NCBI GenBank assembly: GCA_030152305.1
Contig: JASKOM010000007.1
Coordinates: forward strand, 1-64,000
Reading direction: 5' to 3'
DNA: 64,000 nucleotides
Origin: Campylobacterota bacterium
GTDB lineage: Bacteria > Campylobacterota > Campylobacteria > Campylobacterales > Thiovulaceae
Part shown: positions 29,768 to 39,601 of the stretch, piece after piece
Position numbering within the stretch: position 1 is the first letter of the stretch
Layout: every line of letters begins with the position of its first letter
The notes under the pieces: generated by a model
Databases searched by the model: none
The model's input: only the letters and a program-made list of their open reading frames with translations
What the model was told of the DNA's origin: nothing
Program-made: the position numbers and the translations under genes

Positions 29768-30707
29768 AAAAAATCGCCGAATTGATTATATATCGAAAAA
29801 TATAAAATTTGAAGATATTAATAATCGAGAAAAGCGAGATCTTGTTTTAGCTCCTAATTTTTATTGGGTCAAACGAGAAAATCTCGGTGTGCCATCAGAA
29901 AAAGAGGCAATTAAATTTGCAAAATCTGTTTTTGATGGTGTTTTGCCAGAGTTAGATTCTTTTAAGTTTTTTACTATAAAAGAAAAGGTTAATGAAAAAG
30001 CTGAAATTAGCTATTTATTTATAGCTTACAATCCAATTGAAATTTCGAAATATTTAGTTGAAATTGGAATCGATGAAAAAAATATTGCAAATATTTATAT
30101 TGCTCAAAGTGAATTTAATGAAATAGTTGATTCGATTATTATTAATGATAATAAATCTATTGTTTCGATTGATGGAATAATTTCAGAAATTCCATTTAAA
30201 ACTGAAAGTCAAATTTCTATTATAAATTATTTGCAAAGTAATAAAAGATCGAAATATTCAATAAAAATAAAAGGGCTTGATTCTGAAGGTTCGCCAATTT
30301 TATTATTGTCAGCGATTCCGTTTGCAATTTCGATCTATTTTGGGCTTGATATTTATAAATTAAACAGCGATAAAGTTATTCTTGAAAATGAAATTATAAA
30401 AAGACGAGAAGCTTATAAATTACCAGATACATCTTTTCAAATTGCAAGTTTATTAAAAAAATTTGAAACGATCGAAGAAGATCAAAGCAATTTGCGAGAT
30501 AATTTATATTGGCTAAGTGAAAGTAATTTTAATTCGTTTGGAAAAATTCAAAATCTTGTTATTTATAAAAATGGAGAACTAAATTTTAAATTTAAAATAA
30601 AACAGAAAGATAAATTAAACGAAATGAAAATGACTTTGCAAAAAAAGAATAAAAAAGTTTCTATTTCTGAAAATGGTGATATTATCGATGTGAGTTTTCC
30701 AAAATGA
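29745..30707 (+). CDS. Type II secretion GspL-like bitopic protein
   Basis: The 320-residue protein has an N-terminal soluble domain, one transmembrane helix (about residues 185-205, ILLLSAIPFAISIYFGL) and a C-terminal domain with a coiled coil. This resembles GspL/PilM-PilN organisation, which links the cytoplasmic ATPase to the inner membrane platform. The start is TTG at 29745 or 29751; the latter has better spacing to AAAGG. It overlaps its neighbours on both sides, so the genes are translationally coupled. Confidence 0.55.
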   Translation: MILKLFNKKNRRIDYISKNIKFEDINNREKRDLVLAPNFYWVKRENLGVPSEKEAIKFAKSVFDGVLPELDSFKFFTIKEKVNEKAEISYLFIAYNPIEISKYLVEIGIDEKNIANIYIAQSEFNEIVDSIIINDNKSIVSIDGIISEIPFKTESQISIINYLQSNKRSKYSIKIKGLDSEGSPILLLSAIPFAISIYFGLDIYKLNSDKVILENEIIKRREAYKLPDTSFQIASLLKKFETIEEDQSNLRDNLYWLSESNFNSFGKIQNLVIYKNGELNFKFKIKQKDKLNEMKMTLQKKNKKVSISENGDIIDVSFPK

Positions 30708-31111
30708 CAGCAATAAATAAAAATCATCTTTTAATATTTATTTTGTTATTAGTCGTATCGATAATTTTATATTTTAAACGGGCTGAATATCGAACAGAAA
30801 TAGATAATTTATTTATTAATGCTGAAATTATCGAACGAGACGGAGTTAAATTAAACGATTTGCGAACAAGATGGGATAATAAAAATAATCGTGAATCGAT
30901 TTTAAAATATCTTGAAAATATCGTTCCAAAAGGCAAAACTCGAAAAACTGCGAATAAAATTTCTTATCAATTTGAGGCAATGTCAAAAGCTGATTTTGAT
31001 CAACATATTAAAAAAATTTTTCAATCTTCAACTGAAGTTATAAGATTAAATGTTGAAAAAATAGATGATTTTAATATGTCGTTTGGTATTGAATTGGAGG
31101 TTGGACGATGA
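30704..31111 (+). CDS. Type II secretion GspM-like small membrane protein
   Basis: The 135-residue protein has one N-terminal transmembrane helix (NHLLIFILLLVVSIILYF), a helical stretch and a ferredoxin-like C-terminal part. Size and position after the gspL-like gene fit GspM. It overlaps both neighbours by 4 bases. Sequence signatures for this family are weak, so the call rests mostly on context. Confidence 0.5.
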   Translation: MTAINKNHLLIFILLLVVSIILYFKRAEYRTEIDNLFINAEIIERDGVKLNDLRTRWDNKNNRESILKYLENIVPKGKTRKTANKISYQFEAMSKADFDQHIKKIFQSSTEVIRLNVEKIDDFNMSFGIELEVGR

Positions 31112-31632
31112 AATATTTATATTCGTTTTTTGTATTTTTATTATCGGCTTATATTATGATTTTAATGTTTTTGCCTCGCGAAAAGCTTTGGTATTTTGCT
31201 GAAGATTATTTGCAAAAATATAATATTGTTATCGCTGATGAAAAATTAAGTTCAACTCCGCCATTATTAGAAATTAACGATGGTTTAGTTTTATATTCTG
31301 GAATGGAAGTTTTAAAATTTGAAACAGGTTCGATTTTACCAGCATTTTTTTATAATGTAATTAATATTTATAATGTAAAAATTGGTAAAGATTTTCAGCA
31401 ATTTAAAGAATTATATTTTGAGAAATTATCAGCTGATTATTCTGTTGGGCAATATCAAAAAGTTTTTATTTTTGGCAAAGGTTCATTTGGTGAATTACGG
31501 GGTCGAGTAAATATTTTTGATAGAACAATAGATTTATTATTAATTCCAGAAGAAAGTTTTAAAAAGAGTTCATTAATAAATATGTTTAAAAAACATGAAA
31601 ATGGAGGATATATTTATAATGGTAAGTTCTAA
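31108..31632 (+). CDS. Possible GspN-like inner membrane protein
   Basis: The 174-residue protein has a single N-terminal hydrophobic segment (YSFFVFLLSAYIMILMFL) and a beta-rich remainder (KVFIFGKGSFGELRGRVNI). GspN proteins have this layout and neighbour GspC/GspD in some clusters. Its start overlaps the gspM-like stop by 4 bases, and its end overlaps the gspC-like start. The function call is tentative. Confidence 0.45.
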   Translation: MKYLYSFFVFLLSAYIMILMFLPREKLWYFAEDYLQKYNIVIADEKLSSTPPLLEINDGLVLYSGMEVLKFETGSILPAFFYNVINIYNVKIGKDFQQFKELYFEKLSADYSVGQYQKVFIFGKGSFGELRGRVNIFDRTIDLLLIPEESFKKSSLINMFKKHENGGYIYNGKF

Positions 31633-32476
31633 AAATATATATTTTAAAAGTGCCATTTTTGGTTCAACGATTTCGATTTTGTCGCTTTCGGCATTGAATT
31701 TATATTTGCCTTCACACGGAATTATTAAAAGTGGAGAACAGCCTTTTCATCAGTTTTATATGTATCGAATTGGACAACTTTTTGTCGATGATGTTAAAGC
31801 TGAACCAAAAAAAGAGGAAGCTCCAAAAGTTGAAGAAAAAGTTTATGATTTAAAAAAATGGAAATTAGTCGGAACTTTTTTAAGTCGAAATGACGGTTTT
31901 GCAACTGTTGAAGATGGCAAAGATGTCGTAATTATCGTTTTAGATGATGTTTATAAAGGCTATGAACTTGTTGATTTAAAAGTCGATGAAGCTTTTTTTA
32001 AAAATGCTGGAAAATTATATAGCTTAAAAATTAACGAAGAAAAAAATAAAAAAGATAATAAAAATAATCCTGCTGATAAAAATAAAGTTAATCCAGATTT
32101 ATTAGAAGATAAAGAGATGAATATTAAAACTAAAGTTGATCCAAAAACAAATGAAATAAAATCAGCAACTGTAAAACGAGATGATGTTAATTTTTATGTT
32201 AAAAATGTTGGTCAAATTTGGCAAAATATAAGATTTAAAGATTATCGAGAAAATCGCAAATTAAAAGGTTTTGAAGTTACTTTTGTGAAAAATGGTTCTA
32301 CTTTTCAGCAATTGGGATTACAATCTGGGGATATTATTATTGCAATTAATGGCGAAGAGGTAACTAGTTATTCTCAAGTTCAAAAATATTATACGAATAT
32401 AAATAAAATGAAAAGTTTAAATTTAAAAGTTATGCGAAATGGTGAAGAAAGGGAAATAGATTATGCGATTAACTAA
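31619..32476 (+). CDS. Type II secretion GspC-like protein with PDZ domain
   Basis: I chose ATG 31619 over the ORF start at 31595 because GGAGG precedes it and a transmembrane helix then starts close to the N-terminus (FGSTISILSLSALNLYL). A homology-region-like domain (KWKLVGTFLSRNDGFATVE) follows. The C-terminal PDZ domain (LGLQSGDIIIAINGEEVTS-type text) completes the protein. GspC connects the inner membrane platform to the secretin GspD, encoded next with a 14-base overlap. A Lys/Asn-rich linker sits between the domains. Confidence 0.8.
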   Translation: MVSSKNIYFKSAIFGSTISILSLSALNLYLPSHGIIKSGEQPFHQFYMYRIGQLFVDDVKAEPKKEEAPKVEEKVYDLKKWKLVGTFLSRNDGFATVEDGKDVVIIVLDDVYKGYELVDLKVDEAFFKNAGKLYSLKINEEKNKKDNKNNPADKNKVNPDLLEDKEMNIKTKVDPKTNEIKSATVKRDDVNFYVKNVGQIWQNIRFKDYRENRKLKGFEVTFVKNGSTFQQLGLQSGDIIIAINGEEVTSYSQVQKYYTNINKMKSLNLKVMRNGEEREIDYAIN

Positions 32477-34385
32477 ATTATTATTGGCGATCACAGTTGG
32501 AGCTTCTCCGATGTCATCTCTTTTTGGAGCAGGAACAACGACCTCATCGACAAAAGATAAAGATTCGAATAGTTCGATCAATTTAAAAGATGACATGGTC
32601 GAGTTAAATATTAACGAAATGGAAATAGAAGATTTTATAAAAATGGTAGCAAAAATAGATAATAAAAATATTTTAATACCAACGTCTGTTCGAGGCAAAA
32701 TTTCTTATGTTTCTAAAAGACCTATTCCGAAAAAAAGTGCTTTTCATATTTTGCAAATGCTTTTAAAAGATAAAGGCTTTACAATGACTGATTCAGGCAA
32801 AGGCTATTATGTCATCGCAAGATTAGCTGATGCCCAAAAAGATTCGCCAAATTTACAAAATCAAGCAACTGAAGAAACGATTCATACGGCAATTTTACCC
32901 GTTAAAAATATGGATGCTGAAAAAATTTCTAATAATTTAAAGAATTTTCTTAGTCGAAGTGGTCGTCTTGTTGTTTCTGGTGAAACAAACTCGATCGTTG
33001 TTACAGATCTTCCTGAAAATGTAAAAGTTATTAAAACTTTAATTAGCAAATTAGATCAAAAACCAAATTTAGAAATCGAATTTGTCGAGTTGAAAAATGT
33101 CAAAGTTGCTGAAGCTCTTCAACAAATGAAAAGCATTGCTGATGCAATTTTTAATCAAAAAATCGATCGTGAAAAAGTCGTTTTATTTAAAAATGACCAA
33201 AATAATTTATTGGGAATTATCGCTGAAAGACAACAGATTAATAAGCTTTTAAAATATGTTGAAAAATTAGACAAAGAAGGCAAAACGACTAAACAGGAAA
33301 CTTATGTTGTTAAATTAAATAATGCAACAGCTGAAGAAGTTATGAAAAATTTAACAACTTTAGTTTCAAAAAAGAAATATGAAAAAGATGAATTACGACC
33401 TACGATTTCGTCAGACAAAGAGTTAAATTCGTTGATTATTTTATCGACAGCTGAAGAATATAAAGAGTTTTTATCGTTAATCGAAGAGCTTGATGTCGAA
33501 CGAAAACAGGTTTATGTAAAAGCTAAAATCGTTGAAATCAGTGAAAGCAAAGCTAGAAATTTAGGTTTAAAATATGGCATTAATGCTTTTACGATTGATG
33601 AAGGCGGTTTATATACACTTGCTTCTACTCTTAACGGTGGTTCGCCAATTGCTTTTTCTGGTGTAACTATTCCATCAAATTTACAAAAAGGTTTCGGTTT
33701 AGGAATTGGTTTGAATTTTTTAAACTCAAATGGTGTTTCGAACACACTTTCTGAACCTTCGATTTTATGTGTGAATAATCAAGAAAGTTCAATTTATGTT
33801 GGTCAAACTGAATCGATTTTGACCTCATCGACACAAGGAGCTTCAACAACAGCACTTGCTCAAAATTCATATTCTAGACAAGATATCGGTTTGACTTTAA
33901 AAATTAAACCACGAATATCAAATGATAATAAAGTAATTATAAATATTGATGCGACACTTGAAGATGTTGTTGCAGGTTCTGGTGGCGGACTTCCAACAAC
34001 AACAAAACGAGAAGTTAAAACGATGGCAGTTGTCAATGATGGTGAAGCCGTTGTTGTCGGTGGATTAATCAAAGATAAAATCACAGAAACTGATAACAGT
34101 GTTCCGTTGTTAGGCGACATTCCGCTATTGGGCTATTTATTCAAGGACAAAATATACAAAGTTGATAAAATCAATCTCGTAATTATTTTAACTCCATATG
34201 TAATTAATAAAAGTTCTGATTTAGATAAATTGCGAGAAAATTTAAGACAACTTTCGAAGTTTGAAACTGATGTTGTTAATAAATTAGTTAGCGACGGAGT
34301 TGAACCGAAAAATTTTATGAAACCTAGCTTTTTAGAAATTGACAACGGTCTTGAATCTTCTGATAAAGATAAAAAAGGTAAATAA
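32463..34385 (+). CDS. gspD: Secretin GspD (CtsD-like)
   Basis: The 640-residue outer membrane pore protein has a signal peptide (LLLAITVGASPMSSLFGAG). An N0 domain (VELNINEMEIEDFIKMVAKI) is followed by three N-type repeats and the secretin core, ending with VPLLGDIPLLGYLF. It forms the multimeric outer membrane channel. In Campylobacter jejuni a homologous protein, CtsD, is required for natural transformation. No pilotin is obvious here. It contains two reverse GATGAGGT copies. Confidence 0.92.
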   Translation: MRLTKLLLAITVGASPMSSLFGAGTTTSSTKDKDSNSSINLKDDMVELNINEMEIEDFIKMVAKIDNKNILIPTSVRGKISYVSKRPIPKKSAFHILQMLLKDKGFTMTDSGKGYYVIARLADAQKDSPNLQNQATEETIHTAILPVKNMDAEKISNNLKNFLSRSGRLVVSGETNSIVVTDLPENVKVIKTLISKLDQKPNLEIEFVELKNVKVAEALQQMKSIADAIFNQKIDREKVVLFKNDQNNLLGIIAERQQINKLLKYVEKLDKEGKTTKQETYVVKLNNATAEEVMKNLTTLVSKKKYEKDELRPTISSDKELNSLIILSTAEEYKEFLSLIEELDVERKQVYVKAKIVEISESKARNLGLKYGINAFTIDEGGLYTLASTLNGGSPIAFSGVTIPSNLQKGFGLGIGLNFLNSNGVSNTLSEPSILCVNNQESSIYVGQTESILTSSTQGASTTALAQNSYSRQDIGLTLKIKPRISNDNKVIINIDATLEDVVAGSGGGLPTTTKREVKTMAVVNDGEAVVVGGLIKDKITETDNSVPLLGDIPLLGYLFKDKIYKVDKINLVIILTPYVINKSSDLDKLRENLRQLSKFETDVVNKLVSDGVEPKNFMKPSFLEIDNGLESSDKDKKGK

Positions 34386-34388
34386 TTT

Positions 34389-35918
34389 ATGATCGAATTG
34401 CCTTTATTTAACTCGATAAAAGAACTTTTTCCTGCTGTTCCTGAAAATATTGATATCGCCGTTGCTCTTAAATATGGTGTTTTATTTGGTAAAAATTATG
34501 ATTCTGATGAGGTATTTTCGTTTGTATCAAATAATAAAATAGGCGAGGGAATAAATTATATTTCTCGTTTGCCTGTTATATTTCCAGTTTATAAACTTGA
34601 AGATATTCAATATGAAAGATTATATCATCGAACTTTAGAATTAAAAAATGATAAAGATCTTCGAGCTACGACAGTTGCAGAAAATAACAAAGATGACACA
34701 GAAGAAAATATTAATCTAGCTGAATTTTTACAAAATTCGTCAGATATTTTAACTTCGGAAGAATCAGCTCCAATTATTAAATTTGTTAATGCTCTGTTTT
34801 TTCAAGCTGTAAAACGAGGTTCGTCAGATATTCATATTGAAACTCACGAACATAACGGTGAAGTTCGTTTTCGAATTGATGGGGCTTTGCAAAAATATGT
34901 AGAAATCGAAAATAAAATCGTAAGTTTAATTATAAGTCGTATCAAAGTTATTTCTAATCTTGATATTTCCGAACGACGAGTTCCTCAAGATGGACGAACT
35001 CAAATAAAAATCGCTGGTGAAGTTGTTGATATTCGGGTTTCTGTTCTTCCATCGTATCACGGCGAACGAGTTGTTATGCGGATATTAATGCAGTCGGATA
35101 ATATTCCTAGTCTTGAAGAATTGGGTTTTTCTGAAGATATGACTGCACAGTTTCGAGAATTATTAAAATTTTCTCACGGAATGATATTAATTACTGGTCC
35201 AACCGGATCAGGAAAATCAACGACATTGCATTCATTTTTACAAAGTATTGCAACTCCAGAAAAAAATATTATCACGGTTGAAGATCCAGTTGAATATAAA
35301 GCAAATAATGTCTCGCAAGTTCAGGCAAATTCCAAAGTTGGTTTAACTTTTGCTTCGGCATTAAGATCGATTTTGCGACAAGATCCAGATATTATCATGG
35401 TCGGTGAAATGCGAGACAAAGAAACAGCAACGATCGGCATTCAAGCGGCATTAACTGGACATTTATTATTATCAACTCTTCATACAAATACGGCAACAGC
35501 GGCAATAACTCGACTTGTTGATATTGGAGTTGATAAATTTTTAATTAGTTCAACATTGCGAGGAGTTCTTGCTCAAAGACTTGTTAGAAAATTATGTAAT
35601 GTCTGCAAAGTCGAAGATCGCATTTCTGAATTATATGCTTCAGAATATGAATTACCTGCTGATGCTCAAATATATAAAGCCAAAGGTTGCCCAAAATGCA
35701 ATTACACAGGTTATAGCGGTCGTCAGGCAATTGGCGAATTATTCATGATGACCGATCGAGCCAAAGAGATAATAAAAGAAAATTCATCTGATTTCGAATT
35801 AAGACGAGCAATGAAGCGAGAAGGAATGCGAACACTTGCCGATAGTTTGATCGACATGGTTCTTAATCATGATACAAGTTTAGACGAGGCAATTCGAATC
35901 GGTTTAAAAGAAGGGTGA
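34389..35918 (+). CDS. gspE: Type II secretion/competence ATPase GspE (CtsE-like)
   Basis: This is the hexameric ATPase driving pseudopilus assembly. Walker A ITGPTGSGKST, the Asp box (IMVGEMRDKETA, with Glu replaced by Gly-Glu as is common), the His box LLLSTLHTN and a zinc-binding CxxC pair (CNVC, CPKC) are all present. Length 509 is normal. It closes the K-L-M-N-C-D-E run. No gspF or gspG follows; flagellar genes begin after a promoter-containing gap, so these partners must be encoded elsewhere. Confidence 0.95.
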   Translation: MIELPLFNSIKELFPAVPENIDIAVALKYGVLFGKNYDSDEVFSFVSNNKIGEGINYISRLPVIFPVYKLEDIQYERLYHRTLELKNDKDLRATTVAENNKDDTEENINLAEFLQNSSDILTSEESAPIIKFVNALFFQAVKRGSSDIHIETHEHNGEVRFRIDGALQKYVEIENKIVSLIISRIKVISNLDISERRVPQDGRTQIKIAGEVVDIRVSVLPSYHGERVVMRILMQSDNIPSLEELGFSEDMTAQFRELLKFSHGMILITGPTGSGKSTTLHSFLQSIATPEKNIITVEDPVEYKANNVSQVQANSKVGLTFASALRSILRQDPDIIMVGEMRDKETATIGIQAALTGHLLLSTLHTNTATAAITRLVDIGVDKFLISSTLRGVLAQRLVRKLCNVCKVEDRISELYASEYELPADAQIYKAKGCPKCNYTGYSGRQAIGELFMMTDRAKEIIKENSSDFELRRAMKREGMRTLADSLIDMVLNHDTSLDEAIRIGLKEG

Positions 35919-36013
35919 AAATAAAAAAATAAATGCGAGATTTCGCTCCAAAGTTAATATAAAATATTGATGATATAATTATTGAAATCTCAAATTTATA
36001 ATTGGAGTCATCT
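35919..36013 (+). promoter_or_regulatory. Promoter region upstream of flgI
   Basis: TATAAT at 35974-35979 is a good -10 element, preceded by an AT-rich stretch. GGAG at 36004 is the ribosome site for flgI. I see no sigma-54 element (TTGGCAC-N5-TTGC), the class often used for rod and ring genes in Campylobacterota. Confidence 0.45.
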
Positions 36014-37069
36014 TTGCACAAACACTTAATAATTTTAATATCTATAATTTCAATACTATATTCAGCCAGAATTAACGAAATTGCCGAAATTGTAGGAGTT
36101 CGAGACAACCAATTAATTGGTTACGGTCTTGTTGTTGGACTTAGAGGAACTGGTGATAGTTCTTCGGCTTTTTATACCTATCAATCTATTTCTAATATGC
36201 TTCAACTTATGAATATAAAAGTTGAACCTGCTTCGATTAAATCTAAAAATGTTGCTTCTGTTATGGTTACAGCAAAACTTCCATCTTTTACTCGACAAGG
36301 CGATAAAATTTCTGTTACTGTTTCGTCTATCGGCGATGCAAAATCACTTGAAGGTGGAACTTTAATTATGACTCCATTAAAAGGTGTTGATGGTGTAATT
36401 TATGCTCTTGCTCAAGGTGGAGTTAGTGTTGGTGGTTTGCCAAATCAAATGGAAGTCGAAAATCATATTACAGCTGGAACTATTCCAAACGGTGCCGTTG
36501 TTGAACGAGAATTACCATATGATTTATATTCTCAAGAAAATATTAAACTTTCTCTTAAAGAACCAAGTTTTGCAAATGCAATTTCTATTGAAAAAAATGT
36601 AAATAATTATTTTAAAAATAGCAAAACTCAAGTTGCTGTTGCTGTTGATCCAAAAACGATTACTCTTCAAAAACCTGCTGATGTAACTATGATTCAGTTT
36701 CTTGCTCAAATTGAAGCCGTTGAAATTGATTTCAAAGCTAAGAAAAAAATTGTTATTAACGAACGAACTGGAACTATTGTTTCAGGTGTTGATATCGATG
36801 TTTCTCCAATTGTTATAACTCACGGCAAAATTACTATTAAAGTTGGTTCAGCTGATAAATTGCCAACTGGAAATAATGTTCAACAACTTGATGATGAGGT
36901 AGCAATTGACGAGAATAATAATAAAGTTACAACAAATAAAAAAGGTAGCAATATTGCAAATATTACTCGATCGCTTAAAAAATTAGGTGCAAATCCTGGG
37001 GATATTATTTCGATTATTCAAGCCATGAAACAAGCTGGAGCTATTCAAGCCGACATAGAATTATTATAA
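36014..37069 (+). CDS. flgI: Flagellar P-ring protein FlgI
   Basis: The periplasmic P-ring subunit surrounds the flagellar rod. The signal peptide is followed by RINEIAEIVGVRDNQLIGYGLVVGL and RGTGDSS, the family signature. The C-terminus carries LKKLGANPGDIISIIQAMKQAGA. I chose TTG 36014 because GGAG lies 6 bases upstream and the signal peptide then has normal length. It is followed at 17 bases by flgJ. Confidence 0.95.
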   Translation: MHKHLIILISIISILYSARINEIAEIVGVRDNQLIGYGLVVGLRGTGDSSSAFYTYQSISNMLQLMNIKVEPASIKSKNVASVMVTAKLPSFTRQGDKISVTVSSIGDAKSLEGGTLIMTPLKGVDGVIYALAQGGVSVGGLPNQMEVENHITAGTIPNGAVVERELPYDLYSQENIKLSLKEPSFANAISIEKNVNNYFKNSKTQVAVAVDPKTITLQKPADVTMIQFLAQIEAVEIDFKAKKKIVINERTGTIVSGVDIDVSPIVITHGKITIKVGSADKLPTGNNVQQLDDEVAIDENNNKVTTNKKGSNIANITRSLKKLGANPGDIISIIQAMKQAGAIQADIELL

Positions 37070-37086
37070 AAAATAAAAGAGGAACT

Positions 37087-37656
37087 ATGCTTAATAAACT
37101 TGCAAATGTTAGCGAACAACTAACAATGTTAAAACTAAAAAATGATCAATATCAACAAAATTTATCTAAAATAAAAGATTCTCAACTTCGAGAACAGACT
37201 GATCAATTCGAATCGTTAATCGTTAAAACTCTTCTTGATGTTTCAATGGAAGACAGTAATAAATTATTTGGCGAAGAAGCTGGTGATAAAATTTATCAAT
37301 CGATGTTTCGTGAAGAAATCAGTAAATTATCAGCTGGTAGTTTTGGAATTAGCCAAACACTTTTTAATTTTCTCAAAAAGCAACAAGATGAATCGCCAAC
37401 TGCTTCTTCAGTTGAATCACAGCCTAATCAAGATAATACAAAACAGACTCCATTAGAACGGAATAATATTCCTGTTAGTAAATATAGTCCAGTTGATTAC
37501 GAATCTATTCATTCTAAAAATATTGAACAAAATAAACCTGATTTGGCTTCAACTTTACAATCTTCGGAAATTAAACCAAAACCACAACCAACATCTAAAA
37601 ATTCAAGCTCAAAATTATATGACGGTCTTGAACTTGAAATTCTTGGTAAAAATTAA
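37087..37656 (+). CDS. flgJ: Single-domain FlgJ rod-binding protein
   Basis: Residues about 30-105 match the rod-binding domain (TDQFESLIVKTLLDVSM, KIYQSMFREEISK). There is no C-terminal muramidase domain; the rest is a Ser/Pro/Gln-rich tail. Campylobacterota FlgJ proteins are usually of this single-domain type. Located directly after flgI, with GAGGAAC as ribosome site. Confidence 0.82.
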   Translation: MLNKLANVSEQLTMLKLKNDQYQQNLSKIKDSQLREQTDQFESLIVKTLLDVSMEDSNKLFGEEAGDKIYQSMFREEISKLSAGSFGISQTLFNFLKKQQDESPTASSVESQPNQDNTKQTPLERNNIPVSKYSPVDYESIHSKNIEQNKPDLASTLQSSEIKPKPQPTSKNSSSKLYDGLELEILGKN

Positions 37657-37665
37657 AATTTAATT

Positions 37666-38004
37666 ATGACAAAAAAGATGACTATAAAAATCGATAATTT
37701 TCGATTTGAGACTATTATTGGCATATTAGATTTTGAACGAAAAATTCCGCAAGATATTATTATTTCGTTTCGAGCTGATTATCAATATTCAAATGGTAAT
37801 TTTATAGATTATGCAAAAATTTATAATATTATAAAAGACAGCATGATAAATATGAAATTTCACCTCATCGAAGAAGCTTTAATATATTTATTTAATTTTA
37901 TTTCTCAAGAATATGAACTTGATTATTTAAATATTAAAATAACAAAACCGTCTATTTTGCCAAATGCCGAAGTATCCGTAGAAATGGAGGAATTTTTTGC
38001 TTAA
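37666..38004 (+). CDS. folB: Dihydroneopterin aldolase-like protein
   Basis: The 112-residue protein fits FolB: IDNFRFETIIGILDFERKIPQDIIIS at the N-terminus, then YAKIYNIIKDSM and the acidic IEEALIYLF with the catalytic-region Glu. The C-terminus ITKPSILPNAEVSVEMEE also matches. It makes the pterin precursor of folate. It overlaps the next gene by 8 bases. Confidence 0.85.
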   Translation: MTKKMTIKIDNFRFETIIGILDFERKIPQDIIISFRADYQYSNGNFIDYAKIYNIIKDSMINMKFHLIEEALIYLFNFISQEYELDYLNIKITKPSILPNAEVSVEMEEFFA

Positions 38005-39601
38005 TTCAAGCAAAATATTTAAATTTATTCCAAAACTATTTTCAAAAAAAGGAAATAGTTTTTTAGTATCGATTTATAATCCATACTCTCCAGATTTATA
38101 TCAAGTTGAAAATAATGGTGATGTTACAAATTTTATTCCAGTTCCTGCTCGAGAACAAAAACGACAACGGGGACGAAAAATATTCTCTTTTTTAGCTAAC
38201 ACTGATTTTACTTTTGACACGATTGATATTAGTAAAAATATTCCAGACGATGAGGTCGAAGATGCACTTTATGGAATAATTTACGAAGAACTTGATAATT
38301 CAATTGAATATCATATCGTGTTTGATGAAATCAAAAAAGGTGAAAATGAAAAAGGGGAATTTAGAACTTTTAATATTTTTATTATCGATCCAAATATTGC
38401 TCAATATGTTTCAAGCACAATAAGCAGAACGATAAAATATATTGATCGTGTTTATCCATTACCGTTATTATTCAAAAGTATTTATAAATTTTCAGCAATA
38501 TTAGATCGCACAGAATGTTTTATTTATACTTATAGAGACGGAACTTCATTTAATTTATTTATCAACGGTGAATTAATTTATACAAAAGCACTGATTTTTT
38601 CGACGATTAACTTTTTTGAAAAATTTGTAGAACTAACAGAAGAAGAAATAAGTTATCCCGAATTTTGTAAAATAGTTACTATTGAAAATATATTATTATC
38701 AAAAAATAAATATCGATCAGCTTTAACAAAAAGTTTTTTTTCACTATTTGATGAAATCAATGACATAATTAATTATATTAAACGAAACTTTTCAATCGAA
38801 AAAATAGATAATTTATATTATTCATCGAATATTGGAAATATATTGGGTTTAGCTGAATATTCTAGAACTTCAGTTGCTGAACATTCATTTAATGGTTTCT
38901 TAAACGAGTTTTCAGTTAAGTTTCCTGAAGGTTTAGATGAAATTCACTATTTAGTTTATTTAACATATCAATTAAATAGTTCCAGAAATATATATTTAAC
39001 TGTTCTTAAACCGCCTCTTCCGTTTTATGAACGACAGAGTGGAAAATTAATTTTAGCAACAGTTGGTTCAGTTTTTTTATCAATTTTATATCCTTGGTAT
39101 AACTATCATATGACTCATTTTTTGAATATAAATATTGAAAAAAAGCGAGAATCGATAATATTAATAAGAGAAAAATATAATGATCGAAAAGCTGAACTTG
39201 ATAAATATGATGCTGAAATATCAAAAGTAAAAAGCGAGTTTGATATTCATAAAAAAAGATTTGATGATAAATTTAATTTATTAAATGATATTTATCAAAA
39301 AAGGGTTTCATATACAATGAAAGGTGCTGAAATTTTAAAATTTACAATATCTTTAAATTCTCATAAAGTTCTTGTTTCAACGATTCAATATTCTCAAGAT
39401 GAAGCAAAAGATAAAATACAAGGTTCATTTAAGTTAGATATTTTAGCAACTGATGATATATATATAACTAATTTATTAAAATATTTAATAAAAGAACGAG
39501 AAATTTATACTGATAATATCGAACTGGATCGTGGAATAGATCATTATCGGGCAAAACTTAAAATTTTAGATTCAATAAATTTGGGAGCTTCAGAACAGTG
39601 A
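37997..39601 (+). CDS. PilM/PilN-like bitopic membrane protein
   Basis: TTG start with GGAGG upstream. About 330 residues of a soluble domain with an actin-like (PilM/GspL) feel precede a transmembrane helix (about 345-362, KLILATVGSVFLSILYPWY). A coiled coil (KYNDRKAELDKYDAEISKVK) and a ferredoxin-like C-terminal domain follow. This layout matches PilM-PilN or GspL proteins of type IV pilus, type II secretion or competence platforms. It may be a second platform protein for the nearby secretion/competence genes. No specific sequence signature was found; I rely on architecture. Confidence 0.5.
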   Translation: MLNSSKIFKFIPKLFSKKGNSFLVSIYNPYSPDLYQVENNGDVTNFIPVPAREQKRQRGRKIFSFLANTDFTFDTIDISKNIPDDEVEDALYGIIYEELDNSIEYHIVFDEIKKGENEKGEFRTFNIFIIDPNIAQYVSSTISRTIKYIDRVYPLPLLFKSIYKFSAILDRTECFIYTYRDGTSFNLFINGELIYTKALIFSTINFFEKFVELTEEEISYPEFCKIVTIENILLSKNKYRSALTKSFFSLFDEINDIINYIKRNFSIEKIDNLYYSSNIGNILGLAEYSRTSVAEHSFNGFLNEFSVKFPEGLDEIHYLVYLTYQLNSSRNIYLTVLKPPLPFYERQSGKLILATVGSVFLSILYPWYNYHMTHFLNINIEKKRESIILIREKYNDRKAELDKYDAEISKVKSEFDIHKKRFDDKFNLLNDIYQKRVSYTMKGAEILKFTISLNSHKVLVSTIQYSQDEAKDKIQGSFKLDILATDDIYITNLLKYLIKEREIYTDNIELDRGIDHYRAKLKILDSINLGASEQ

